From assembly GCF_007556605.1 (NCBI RefSeq), contig NZ_VJND01000003.1, positions 1 to 64,000 of the forward strand: a DNA stretch of 64,000 nucleotides, in the 5' to 3' direction. A program made the position numbers and the translations under genes. Shown in pieces: positions 56,816 through 64,000 of the stretch. Source of the DNA: Tepidimonas sediminis (GTDB lineage Bacteria; Pseudomonadota; Gammaproteobacteria; Burkholderiales; Burkholderiaceae_C). The notes beneath the pieces are model-generated. The model did not search any database. It was not told the origin of the DNA and saw only the letters and a list, made by a program, of their open reading frames with translations. The stretch's first letter is position 1. Each line of letters begins with the position of its first letter.

Positions 56816-57415
56816 TCAGGCCGTACGCGGCGGGCGCTGCGCCGACTTCGGCCGAAACGCCGCGCACACCGCCTCGTCCGTTTCGAGGTAGGGGCCGCCG
56901 ATGAGGTCGAGGCAGTACGGCACGGCGGCGAAGATCCCGTGCACGAGCGGGCGGCCGTCGGCGTCCTTCAGACCCTCCAGCGTCTCGGCGATCGACTTCG
57001 GCTGCCCCGGCAGGTTCAGGATCAGGCTGCGGCCGCGGATCACGCCGACCTGGCGCGACAGGATCGCCGTGGGCACGAAGCGCAGGCTGATCTGGCGCAT
57101 CTGCTCGCCGAAGCCCGGCAGCTCACGGTCGGCCACCGCCAGCGTCGCCTCCGGCGTGACGTCGCGCGGCGCCGGCCCGGTGCCGCCGGTGGTCAGGATC
57201 AGGCTGCAGCCGGCCCGATCCGCCAGCTCGATCAGCGTGGCGCTGATCACCTCGCGTTCGTCGGGGATCAGGCGCTCGACGAAGGTGATGGGGTTTTTCA
57301 GCGCGCGCGTCAGCCAGTCGCGCAGCGCCGGCAGGCCCTTGTCCTCGTAGACGCCCTGGCTGGCGCGGTCGCTGATGGAGACGATGCCGATGGTGACGGG
57401 GTCGAAGTCGGTCAT
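56816..57415 (-). CDS. mog: Molybdopterin adenylyltransferase
   Basis: Mog (199 residues) adenylates molybdopterin before molybdenum insertion. Motifs: GIVSISDRASQGVYEDKGLPAL, LILTTGGTGPAPRDVTPEAT and LNLPGQPKSIAETLEGL. It starts at ATG 57415, 39 bp after darP on the same strand, and the GGDEF gene follows directly. Together with moeB elsewhere in the window it indicates molybdenum-cofactor synthesis. Confidence 0.95.
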   Translation of the reverse strand: MTDFDPVTIGIVSISDRASQGVYEDKGLPALRDWLTRALKNPITFVERLIPDEREVISATLIELADRAGCSLILTTGGTGPAPRDVTPEATLAVADRELPGFGEQMRQISLRFVPTAILSRQVGVIRGRSLILNLPGQPKSIAETLEGLKDADGRPLVHGIFAAVPYCLDLIGGPYLETDEAVCAAFRPKSAQRPPRTA

Positions 57416-57454
57416 GGAGGGACGGGATCTCGGTTGGGGCGGGTGCCGGGACGG

Positions 57455-58087
57455 TCAGGCGGTGGCGAGGCCGTCGGCGCGCGCCTGCAGTGCCGCGCGC
57501 ACGTGCTGGAACAGCTCACGGTAGGCGCGCCCGTGCCGGGGCGGCTGGCCGGCCGCAGCGGCGGGCGCCTCGGCGGCGTCCTTGCGCGCCTGGCGGATGA
57601 GCGCGCGCAGACGCTGCCAGTCGGCCTGCGGCTCGATGTCGCGCCAGGCCTCCAGCGCGGCGTCGTCGGCCAGCAGCCGCTCGCGCCACGCCTCGGCCTC
57701 GTGCAGCCGCTGCACCTCGGCGGCGCTGCCCTGGCGCTGCTCGGCCAGCGCCGCCTCCACGGCGGCCACCTGCGCCTCGTCGAGCCGACGCATCAGCTTG
57801 CCGACGTACTGCAGCTGGCGGCGCCGACCCTCGAAGTCGTCGATGCGGCGCGCCTCGGCCAGCGCTTCCCGCAGCGTCTCGTCCAGCCCCAGGCGCTGCA
57901 GCGCCGCATCCTTGAATGCGAGCAGCTGCTCGCCCAGCGCCTGCAGGTGGGCGCTGCGCCGCTTCAGGTCGGTCTTGCTGAAGTCGGCGTCCCACTTGGC
58001 GGCGCGCTTGAGCTCGGCGTCCTCGGCGCTGCCGTAGGCGACGAACTGCCCGCGCACGAAATACCCCTTGGGCGGCTTGCGTGGCAT
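57455..58087 (-). CDS. darP: Ribosome biogenesis factor DarP (YjgA)
   Basis: The 210-residue protein matches the YjgA family: start PPKGYFVRGQFVAYGS, KRRSAHLQALGEQLLAF, RRRQLQYVGKLMRR and a final QLLRHGRAYRELFQ-like block (PRHGRAYRELFQHVR). In E. coli it associates with late 50S precursors. It is divergent from pmbA with 22 bp between the start codons, an order shared with E. coli yjgA-pmbA. Confidence 0.92.
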   Translation of the reverse strand: MPRKPPKGYFVRGQFVAYGSAEDAELKRAAKWDADFSKTDLKRRSAHLQALGEQLLAFKDAALQRLGLDETLREALAEARRIDDFEGRRRQLQYVGKLMRRLDEAQVAAVEAALAEQRQGSAAEVQRLHEAEAWRERLLADDAALEAWRDIEPQADWQRLRALIRQARKDAAEAPAAAAGQPPRHGRAYRELFQHVRAALQARADGLATA

Positions 58088-58093
58088 GGCCGC

Positions 58094-58099
58094 TATGAT
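58094..58099 (+). promoter_or_regulatory. Candidate -10 box of pmbA
   Basis: TATGAT lies in the 22-bp gap between the divergent darP and pmbA start codons. If used, the pmbA transcript would start within a few bases of ATG 58110 and be almost leaderless. Confidence 0.35.
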
Positions 58100-58109
58100 A
58101 GCCGTCAGC

Positions 58110-59525
58110 ATGAAAGCGTCCACCCGTTCCCGCAAGGACAAGGCGGCTGCGGCCGCGCAGGGCTTCCAGTTCACCCAGGCACAGTTCGAGGAGCTGGCCG
58201 ACTTGGCGCTCAAGACCGCGCGTGCGCTCGGCGTGGCCGACGCGGCGGTGGAGGTCTCGGAGGGCAGCGGGCTGAGCGTGTCGGTGCGTCGCGGCGCGCT
58301 GGAAAACGTCGAGCGCAACCGCGACAAGGCGCTGGCCGTCACCGTCTATGTCGGCCAGCGCCGCGGCCATGCCTCCACCTCCGACTTCTCCGCCGAGGCC
58401 GTGCGCCAGACCGTGCGCGCGGCCTACGACATCGCGCGCTTCACCGCCGAGGATGCGGCCGCCGGCCTGCCGGAGGAGACTGACGTCGCCAACGACTACC
58501 CCGATCTCGACCTGTTCCACCCGTGGCCGATCAGCGCCGAGCAGGCCGCCGAGATCGCGCTGCGCTGCGAGCAGGCCGCCTTCGCCGTCAGTCCCCGCAT
58601 CACCAACAGCGAAGGCGCGGCGGTGTCGGCGCAGCAGTCGCACTTCTGGGCCGAGCACATGCGCGGCGGCGAGCGGCGCCGCCAAGGCATCTTTCACGGC
58701 GGCTACGCCAGCTCGCGCCACAGCCTGTCGGTGGCGCCGATCGCCGGCAAGGGCGACGGCATGCAGCGCGACCATTGGTACAGCTCGCAGCGCGATCCGG
58801 CCGAGCTGGCCAGCCCCGAGGCGGTGGGGCGTTACGCCGCCGAGCGCGCGCTGGCGCGCCTGAGGCCGCGCAAGATCGCCACCACCGCATGCCCGGTGCT
58901 GTTCGAGGCGCCGCTGGCGGCCGGGCTGCTGGGCGCCTTCGTGCAGGCGGTCAGCGGCGGGGCGCTGTACCGGCGCACCAGCTTCCTGCTCGACAGCCTG
59001 GGGCGACAGGTGTTCGCGCCCCACGTCGACGTCTTCGAGGACCCGCACATCCTGGGGGCCAAGGGCAGCGCGCCGTTCGACGACGAGGGCGTGCGCACGA
59101 TCGCGCGGCCGGTGGTCTCGGGCGGCTGCGTCAAGGGGTATTTCCTCAGCACCTACTCGGCGCGCAAGCTGGGGCTGCGCACCACCGGGCATGCGGGCGG
59201 CTCGCACAACCTGCTGATGACCAGCCGCCTGACGCAGCCGCAGGACGACCTGCCGGCGATGCTGCGCAAGCTCGGCCGCGGTCTGTTCGTCACCGAGCTG
59301 ATGGGGCAGGGCGTCAACCTCGTCACCGGCGACTACTCGCGCGGCGCCGCGGGTTTCTGGGTCGAGGACGGCGTCATCGCCTACCCTGTGCAGGAGATCA
59401 CGATCGCCGGCAACCTGGCCGAGATGTTCAAGGGCATCGTCGCGATCGGCGCCGACGCCTACACGCTGGGCGCCAAGACGGTCGGCTCGGTGCTGATCGA
59501 ACGCATGAAGGTGGCCGGCAGCTGA
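58110..59525 (+). CDS. pmbA: Metalloprotease PmbA/TldE
   Basis: PmbA (TldE) with TldD forms a heterodimeric protease that trims modified peptides. The 471-residue protein has SGLSVSVRRGALENVERNRDKALAVTVYVGQRRGHASTSD, HFWAEHMRGG and the C-terminal TGHAGGSHNLLM and MGQGVNLVTGDYSRGAAGFWVEDG. TldE itself lacks the zinc HExxxH motif of TldD, and none is seen here. tldD is not in the window. ATG 58110 is favoured; ATG 58095 would add five residues. Confidence 0.93.
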   Translation: MKASTRSRKDKAAAAAQGFQFTQAQFEELADLALKTARALGVADAAVEVSEGSGLSVSVRRGALENVERNRDKALAVTVYVGQRRGHASTSDFSAEAVRQTVRAAYDIARFTAEDAAAGLPEETDVANDYPDLDLFHPWPISAEQAAEIALRCEQAAFAVSPRITNSEGAAVSAQQSHFWAEHMRGGERRRQGIFHGGYASSRHSLSVAPIAGKGDGMQRDHWYSSQRDPAELASPEAVGRYAAERALARLRPRKIATTACPVLFEAPLAAGLLGAFVQAVSGGALYRRTSFLLDSLGRQVFAPHVDVFEDPHILGAKGSAPFDDEGVRTIARPVVSGGCVKGYFLSTYSARKLGLRTTGHAGGSHNLLMTSRLTQPQDDLPAMLRKLGRGLFVTELMGQGVNLVTGDYSRGAAGFWVEDGVIAYPVQEITIAGNLAEMFKGIVAIGADAYTLGAKTVGSVLIERMKVAGS

Positions 59526-59539
59526 GGCCTCGGCGCGGC

Positions 59540-60361
59540 TCAGTCCAGCGGCTGCGCGTGCACGCGCAGCGCATCGCCCAGCAGGCGCTGCGCCACCGCG
59601 CCCACGGCGGCGGGATCGCCGCTGGTCTGCAGCGTGAGCACGGTGGCCGGCGGGCCCTCCGGCGCCAGCAGATCCAGCGCCTGCAGCCGGCGCCGCAGCT
59701 CGCGCGCCACCGCGGGGGCCGGGTCCAGCACCTCCACGCCGGCGCCGGCGACGCGCTCGATCACCGGGCGCAGGAACGGATAGTGCGTGCAGCCGAGCAC
59801 CAGCACGTCGGCGCCGGCCTGCACGAGCGGATGCACGTGCTGCGCCACCGCCGCCTCGGTGGCGGGGCCGTCGAGCTCGCCGCGCTCGACGCGTTCCACC
59901 CAGCCGGAGCAGGCGCGTGTCAGCACCCGCACGCCCGCCGCGTGCGCCGCGATCAGGCGCGCCAGACCGGGGCTGGCCACCGTGTTGCGCGTGGCCAGCA
60001 CGCCGATGGTGCCGCGGCGCGTGCGCTGGGCGGCGGGCTTGACGGCCGGCTCGATGGCCACGATCGGCCAGCCCGGGTGCTGCGCGCGCAGCGCCTCGAT
60101 CGACAGCCCGGTGACGGTGTTGCACGCCACCACGGCTGCCTTGCAGCCGGCCTCGCGCAGTCGCCGCAGGCCGTGCGCGGCGCGCGCCTGCACGTACTCC
60201 ACCGGCTTGTCGCCGTAGGGCGCGTGGGTCGAGTCGGCCACGTAGTGGAGCGCCTCGGCGGGCAGCAGGGCATGCACTGCGCGCAGCACCGTCAGCCCGC
60301 CGACCCCGGAGTCGAACACGCCGACGGGGGCGGCGGCGGGCGGGCGCTGCACCGAGGTCAT
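59540..60361 (-). CDS. murI: Glutamate racemase
   Basis: MurI supplies D-glutamate for peptidoglycan. The 273-residue protein has GVFDSGVGGLTVLRAV, YVADSTHAPYGDK, VVACNTVTGLSIEALR with the first catalytic Cys and LVLGCTHYPFL with the second. The usual CNTAT is CNTVT here, a mild change beside the active site. It follows yqeY by 18 bp on the same strand. Confidence 0.95.
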   Translation of the reverse strand: MTSVQRPPAAAPVGVFDSGVGGLTVLRAVHALLPAEALHYVADSTHAPYGDKPVEYVQARAAHGLRRLREAGCKAAVVACNTVTGLSIEALRAQHPGWPIVAIEPAVKPAAQRTRRGTIGVLATRNTVASPGLARLIAAHAAGVRVLTRACSGWVERVERGELDGPATEAAVAQHVHPLVQAGADVLVLGCTHYPFLRPVIERVAGAGVEVLDPAPAVARELRRRLQALDLLAPEGPPATVLTLQTSGDPAAVGAVAQRLLGDALRVHAQPLD

Positions 60362-60379
60362 GGGCGCGGCGGCCGGGGA

Positions 60380-60847
60380 TCAGCCGCCGGCCAGCGCGGC
60401 CTTGACGGCGGCGGAGACTTGCGCCATGTCGGCCTTGCCGGCGAGCTCGGCCTTGGCTGCGGCCATGACCTTGCCCATGTCGGCCGGCGTGGGCGCGCGG
60501 CCCAGCTCGGCGGCCAAGCGCTGCACCAGCGCCTGCACCGCCGCGGCGATGGCGGCCGCCTCCAGGCGCTGCGGCAGGTAGGCTTGCAGCACCTCGGCCT
60601 CGGCGCGCTCCTTGGCCGCCAAGTCCTCGCGGCCGGCCTGCTCGTAGGCGGCGATCGAGTCGCGCCGCTGCTTGAGCAGCCGGTCGACCACGGCGATGAC
60701 GCCGGCGTCGTCCAGCGTCACGCGCTCATCGACTTCCTTCTGCTTGATCGCGGCCAGCAGCAGGCGGATGGCGCCCAGGCGCGCGCCGTCCTTGGCGCGC
60801 ATGGCGGCCTTCATGTCGTCCTGGATGCGGTCTTTCAAGGTGCTCAT
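60380..60847 (-). CDS. GatB/YqeY domain protein
   Basis: The 155-residue YqeY protein (STLKDRIQDDMKAAMRAKD, LLLAAIKQKEVDER, LAAKERAEAEVLQAYLPQ, ADMGKVMAAAKAELAGKADMAQVSAAVKAAL) resembles the tail domain of GatB that binds tRNA in amidotransferases. Its role as a separate protein is not settled. It lies downstream of rpsU behind an intrinsic terminator and upstream of murI. ATG 60847 is chosen since family similarity begins there. Confidence 0.9.
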   Translation of the reverse strand: MSTLKDRIQDDMKAAMRAKDGARLGAIRLLLAAIKQKEVDERVTLDDAGVIAVVDRLLKQRRDSIAAYEQAGREDLAAKERAEAEVLQAYLPQRLEAAAIAAAVQALVQRLAAELGRAPTPADMGKVMAAAKAELAGKADMAQVSAAVKAALAGG

Positions 60848-60874
60848 GACAGGGACGAGGGCAGGAGCGGAACG

Positions 60875-60908
60875 AAAACAGCCCGCCAAAGCGTCCTCTG
60901 GCGGGCTG
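60875..60908 (-). terminator. Intrinsic terminator after rpsU
   Basis: On the minus strand CAGCCCGCCA, a 10-nt loop and TGGCGGGCTG (complement of 60879-60908) are followed by TTTTCG. It lies between rpsU and yqeY and should let the ribosomal gene be expressed more strongly than yqeY. Confidence 0.85.
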
Positions 60909-60976
60909 CGCGGAAGGGCGGGTGCGGCGGTCGCGGGGCCCGGGATGCGACGGCGGCACCGACCCGAGCGGCGGCG

Positions 60977-61189
60977 TCAGTACAGCCGCTGCGGCAGCTG
61001 CATCGAGCGCACGCGCTTGAGGTGACGCTTGATCGCGGCGGCGCGCTTGCGCTTGCGCTCGGCCGTGGGCTTCTCGTAGAACTCGCGGGCGCGCAGCTCG
61101 TTGAGAAGACCGAGCTTCTCGATCGTGCGCTTGAAGCGACGCAGGGCGACGTCGAACGGTTCGTTTTCTTTGACGCGGATGGTGGTCAT
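60977..61189 (-). CDS. rpsU: 30S ribosomal protein S21
   Basis: This 70-residue basic protein is S21: [28 protein letters not shown], then [22 protein letters not shown]. It joins the 30S subunit late and helps mRNA recognition. Instead of dnaG-rpoD, yqeY and murI follow here. A TATAAT box lies upstream. Confidence 0.97.
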   Translation of the reverse strand: MTTIRVKENEPFDVALRRFKRTIEKLGLLNELRAREFYEKPTAERKRKRAAAIKRHLKRVRSMQLPQRLY

Positions 61190-61261
61190 TGGCCAATGGT
61201 TTCCGAAAAGGGGTCAGGCGCGGGTGTCCATGCCTGACGGACTTTGCCAGCAAAGACTGCC

Positions 61262-61267
61262 ATTATA
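61262..61267 (-). promoter_or_regulatory. -10 box of the rpsU promoter
   Basis: TATAAT on the minus strand lies 72 bp before the rpsU ATG. The -35 position has no clear match. Confidence 0.55.
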
Positions 61268-61351
61268 CCGTTTCGGCCGCTTCCCGAGTGTGTCATCATG
61301 TCGGGCGCGCCGCGCCCGCGGGCGCGGCGCACACGCCAGGAGGAGACGACC

Positions 61352-62836
61352 ATGTTCGAATCGGCCGAGATCGGCCACCGGGTCGACCGCGCCACCTACA
61401 AGGCGCAGGTGCCGGCGCTGCGCGCCGCGCTGCTGCAGGCGCAGTACGAGCTGCTGGATCGCGCCGACCGCGCGGTGTGCATCCTCATCAACGGCGTCGA
61501 GAGCGCCGGCCGCAGCGAGACGGTCAACACGCTCAACGCCTGGATGGACCCGCGCCACATCCGCACCGAGGCGTTCGACCCGATGACCGAGGAGGAGCGG
61601 CGTCGGCCGGAGATGTGGCGTTTCTGGCAGGTGCTGCCGCCCAAGGGGCGCATCGCCATCCTGTTCGGCTCGTGGTACACCGACCCGATCCACTGCCGCC
61701 TGATGGGCCGCGACGACCGCGACCGCTTCGCGCTGCGGCTGGAGCGCATCCGCCGCTTCGAGCGCATGCTGGTGGCCGAAGGGGTGGTGCTGGTCAAGTT
61801 CTGGTTCCATCTCTCGAAGAAGGCGATGCGCGCGCGCCTGAAGGCGCTGGCCGCCGACCCGCGCACCGCCTGGCGCGTCGGCGCACGCGAGAAGGCGCAC
61901 CTGAAGGGCTACGACGACTTCGTCGCCGTGGCCGACGAGGCGCTGCGCAGCACCAGCCTGGGCGAGGCGCCGTGGATCGTCATCGACGGCAGCGACGACG
62001 CCTACCGGGAACTGACCGCCGGCCAGCACCTGCTGGCGGTGCTGCGCCACCATGCCAGCGCCCCGGTGGCCGCGGTGCCGGTGCCGCCGGCGGTGCTGGA
62101 GCCGCCGGCGCGGCCCTCGACGCTGCTGCAGGCGTTCGACTACACGCGCCGGCTGGACGGCGAGCGCTACGAGCGGCAGCTGGCGCGCTGGCAGGGCGAA
62201 CTCAACGAGCTCAGCCGCCACCCGAGGATGCGCCAGCGCGCGCTGGTGGTGGTGTTCGAGGGCATGGACGCCGCCGGCAAGGGCAGCACGATCCGGCGCC
62301 TGACGGCGGCGTGGGACGCGCGCTTCTACCGCGTGGTGCCGGTGGCGGCGCCGAACGAGAACGAGCGCGCGCAGCCGTACCTCTGGCGCTTCTGGCGCTA
62401 CATCCCGGCGCCGGGACGGGCGGTCATCTTCGACCGCTCGTGGTACGGACGCGTGCTGGTGGAGCGGGTGGAGGGCTTCTGCAGCGAGGCCGACTGGATG
62501 CGCGCCTACGGCGAGATCAACGCCTATGAGGAGGAGCTGGCCGAGGCCGGCGTCATCATCGTCAAGTTCTGGCTCGCCATCACGCCCGAGGAGCAGCTGC
62601 GCCGCTTCCGCGAGCGCGAGACCACGCCCTACAAGCAGCACAAGATCACGCCGGAGGACTGGCGCAACCGCGAGAAGTGGCCGCTGTACGAGCGTGCGGT
62701 GGAGCAGATGGTGGACCGCACCTCGACACGGGTGGCGCCGTGGCACATCGTGGCCAGCGACGACAAGCGTTGGGCGCGCGTGGAGGTGCTGCGCACGCTG
62801 GCCAAGCGGCTGCGCGCCGAGCTGGGCGACGATTGA
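61352..62836 (+). CDS. pap: Two-domain polyphosphate kinase 2, polyphosphate:AMP phosphotransferase type
   Basis: The 494-residue protein contains two fused PPK2 domains. The C-terminal one (about 260-490) has Walker A FEGMDAAGKGSTIRRL, FDRSWYGRVLVERV (Walker B and lid) and FRERETTPYKQHKITPEDWRNR. The N-terminal one (about 30-225) has NGVESAGRSETVNTL and FGSWYTDPIHCRL, in which the P-loop Lys is Arg and the lid is altered, so it is probably structural. This layout is that of class II PPK2 enzymes that phosphorylate AMP with polyphosphate. AGGAGGAG precedes ATG 61352. Confidence 0.92.
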   Translation: MFESAEIGHRVDRATYKAQVPALRAALLQAQYELLDRADRAVCILINGVESAGRSETVNTLNAWMDPRHIRTEAFDPMTEEERRRPEMWRFWQVLPPKGRIAILFGSWYTDPIHCRLMGRDDRDRFALRLERIRRFERMLVAEGVVLVKFWFHLSKKAMRARLKALAADPRTAWRVGAREKAHLKGYDDFVAVADEALRSTSLGEAPWIVIDGSDDAYRELTAGQHLLAVLRHHASAPVAAVPVPPAVLEPPARPSTLLQAFDYTRRLDGERYERQLARWQGELNELSRHPRMRQRALVVVFEGMDAAGKGSTIRRLTAAWDARFYRVVPVAAPNENERAQPYLWRFWRYIPAPGRAVIFDRSWYGRVLVERVEGFCSEADWMRAYGEINAYEEELAEAGVIIVKFWLAITPEEQLRRFRERETTPYKQHKITPEDWRNREKWPLYERAVEQMVDRTSTRVAPWHIVASDDKRWARVEVLRTLAKRLRAELGDD

Positions 62837-62857
62837 GGCCGCGCCGCGGCGGCGGAC

Positions 62858-63181
62858 TCACGCGGGCGCGGCACCCGCATCCATCGGTGGCAGGCCGTGG
62901 CGGGCGCGGGCGCGCGCGCAGGCGTCGCCGCCTTCGGCGAACTCGCGGCACGGCGAGGGTCGCCACTCGTAGATGGCGCAGGCGACCTGCCGGCCGACCG
63001 TGCCGGTCAGTGCCGCGCAGCGCGGCGGCCAATGGTCGGTGCCGCGCAGGCGCACGGTGGCGCCGGCCACCTCCACCGTCAGGCCGTCGGGCACCTGACC
63101 GCCGCAGCCCTGGGTTTCATAGACCGAGAAGTCGACGCGGAACCAGGCGCAGCACGCGCCGCAGCGTTGGCACTCGCTCAT
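62858..63181 (-). CDS. YkgJ-family zinc/iron cysteine-cluster protein
   Basis: The 107-residue protein starts with CQRCGACC (Cys4, 7, 10 and 11), the YkgJ (CxxCxxCC) signature, and has further cysteines in RCAAL, CAIYEWRPSPCREF. It presumably binds a metal or an iron-sulfur cluster. The function is unknown. It follows argF after 22 bp on the same strand and converges on the polyphosphate kinase gene. Confidence 0.88.
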   Translation of the reverse strand: MSECQRCGACCAWFRVDFSVYETQGCGGQVPDGLTVEVAGATVRLRGTDHWPPRCAALTGTVGRQVACAIYEWRPSPCREFAEGGDACARARARHGLPPMDAGAAPA

Positions 63182-63203
63182 CCTTCCCCGAAAACCGCAT
63201 GGA

Positions 63204-64000
63204 TCACAGCCTGCCCAGCAGCAGGTATTCCATCAACGCCTTCTGCACGTGCATGCGGTTTTCCGCCTCGTCCCAGACGACCGACTGCGGGCCGTCGATG
63301 ACCTCGGCGTCGACTTCCTCGCCGCGGTGCGCCGGCAGGCAGTGCATGAACAGCGCCTCGGGCTTGGCCTGCGCCATCATCGCCGGCGTCACGCGCCAGG
63401 CGGCAAACGCCTTCTGGCGCGCTTCGTTCTCGGCCTCGAAGCCCATGCTGGTCCACACGTCCGTGGTGACGAGGTCGGCGCCGCGGCAGGCTTGCATCGG
63501 GTCGTCGAACACCTGCCAGAAGTCGCCGCGCGGCACGCCGGCCACGGCGGGGTCGACCTCGTAGCCGCGCGGGGTGCTGAGGTGCACGCGAAAGCCCAGG
63601 ATCTGCGCCGCCTGCAGCCAGGTGTTGGCCATGTTGTTGCCGTCACCGACCCAGGCCACCGTGATGCCGCGCAGCGCGCCCGGATCCAGGGTGCCGTCGG
63701 CGCGGCGGCCGCGGAATTCGAGCCAGGTGAACAGATCCGCCAGGATCTGGCACGGGTGGAATTCGTTGGTCAGGCCGTTGATGACCGGCACGCGCGAGTG
63801 CGCGGCGAAGCGCTCGATCTTGCTCTGCTCGAAGGTGCGGATCATCACCAGATCGACCATGCGGCTGATGACGCGCGCGGTGTCCTCGATCGGCTCGCTG
63901 CGGCCGAGTTGGCTGTCGCCGGTGGTCAGGTGCACCACCGAGCCGCCCATCTGGTACATGCCGGCCTCGAAGCTGACGCGCGTGCGCGTGCTGGCCTTCT
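63204..64000 (-). CDS. argF: Ornithine carbamoyltransferase (5' end outside window)
   Basis: ArgF makes citrulline from ornithine and carbamoyl phosphate. About 265 residues are visible. The frame is open to the window edge and contains the carbamoyl-phosphate motif STRTRVSFE just before GMYQMGGSV, then FHPCQILAD, the ornithine loop region and the catalytic-Cys motif FMHCLPAHRGEEV. The C-terminus is complete. The initiator lies right of base 64000. Confidence 0.96.
   Translation of the reverse strand, partial: KASTRTRVSFEAGMYQMGGSVVHLTTGDSQLGRSEPIEDTARVISRMVDLVMIRTFEQSKIERFAAHSRVPVINGLTNEFHPCQILADLFTWLEFRGRRADGTLDPGALRGITVAWVGDGNNMANTWLQAAQILGFRVHLSTPRGYEVDPAVAGVPRGDFWQVFDDPMQACRGADLVTTDVWTSMGFEAENEARQKAFAAWRVTPAMMAQAKPEALFMHCLPAHRGEEVDAEVIDGPQSVVWDEAENRMHVQKALMEYLLLGRL

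Overview
The window is about 64 kb of very GC-rich chromosomal DNA, almost fully coding. It looks like a Burkholderiales beta-proteobacterium, probably of the Comamonadaceae / Rubrivivax-Leptothrix type (a Tepidimonas-like genus would fit). This rests on gene orders such as rhodanese-grxC-secB-gpsA, thrS-infC-rpmI-rplT-pheS-pheT-ihfA and waaA-tolC-pcm, plus a beta-proteobacterial type of sigma-28 promoter. The genus is inference. I saw no tRNA, rRNA, CRISPR array, prophage or insertion sequence.

Left region (1-13.9 kb), the most distinctive part: the tail of an AAA/PD-(D/E)XK protein, then a flagellar glycosylation island. A DUF115/Maf motility glycosyltransferase (849-3404, minus) is divergent from a seven-gene plus-strand operon, legB-legC-legG-legI-legH-ptmE-legF (3483-10320). 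Together these encode a complete GDP-linked route from a GlcNAc-1-phosphate-derived sugar to CMP-legionaminic acid. The operon converges on a minus-strand block fliC2-fliD-fliC1: two short flagellins with near-identical ends flanking the filament cap gene. The obvious model is that the operon makes CMP-legionaminate and Maf transfers it to the flagellins.

Middle region (13.9-33.3 kb): a degenerate HD-GYP-type protein, a ybhP-like phosphatase with clsB, folE with a BLUF blue-light sensor, moeB, a Ctp protease, gpmA, the rhodanese-grxC-secB-gpsA operon, panBC divergent from nadCA, a small DUF4160/DUF2442 pair, thiC under a TPP riboswitch, and isocitrate lyase behind a perfect 16-bp inverted repeat.

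Right region (33.3-64 kb): the translation operon thrS-infC // rpmI-rplT-pheS-pheT-ihfA, interrupted by an inverted WD40-like gene and carrying terminator-like hairpins before thrS and pheS. It is followed by a transporter, a phosphohexomutase, LPS-core genes (GT4, waaA), tolC, pcm, mutS, suhB, trmJ, cysE, a membrane GGDEF protein, mog, darP/pmbA, murI, yqeY, rpsU, a two-domain PPK2 and argF (cut by the window edge).

Packing is tight: several convergent pairs overlap at their 3' ends, and the leg genes overlap by a recurrent 8-nt ATGNNTGA junction. Promoters are recognised mainly by their -10 boxes, because -35 boxes are weak.
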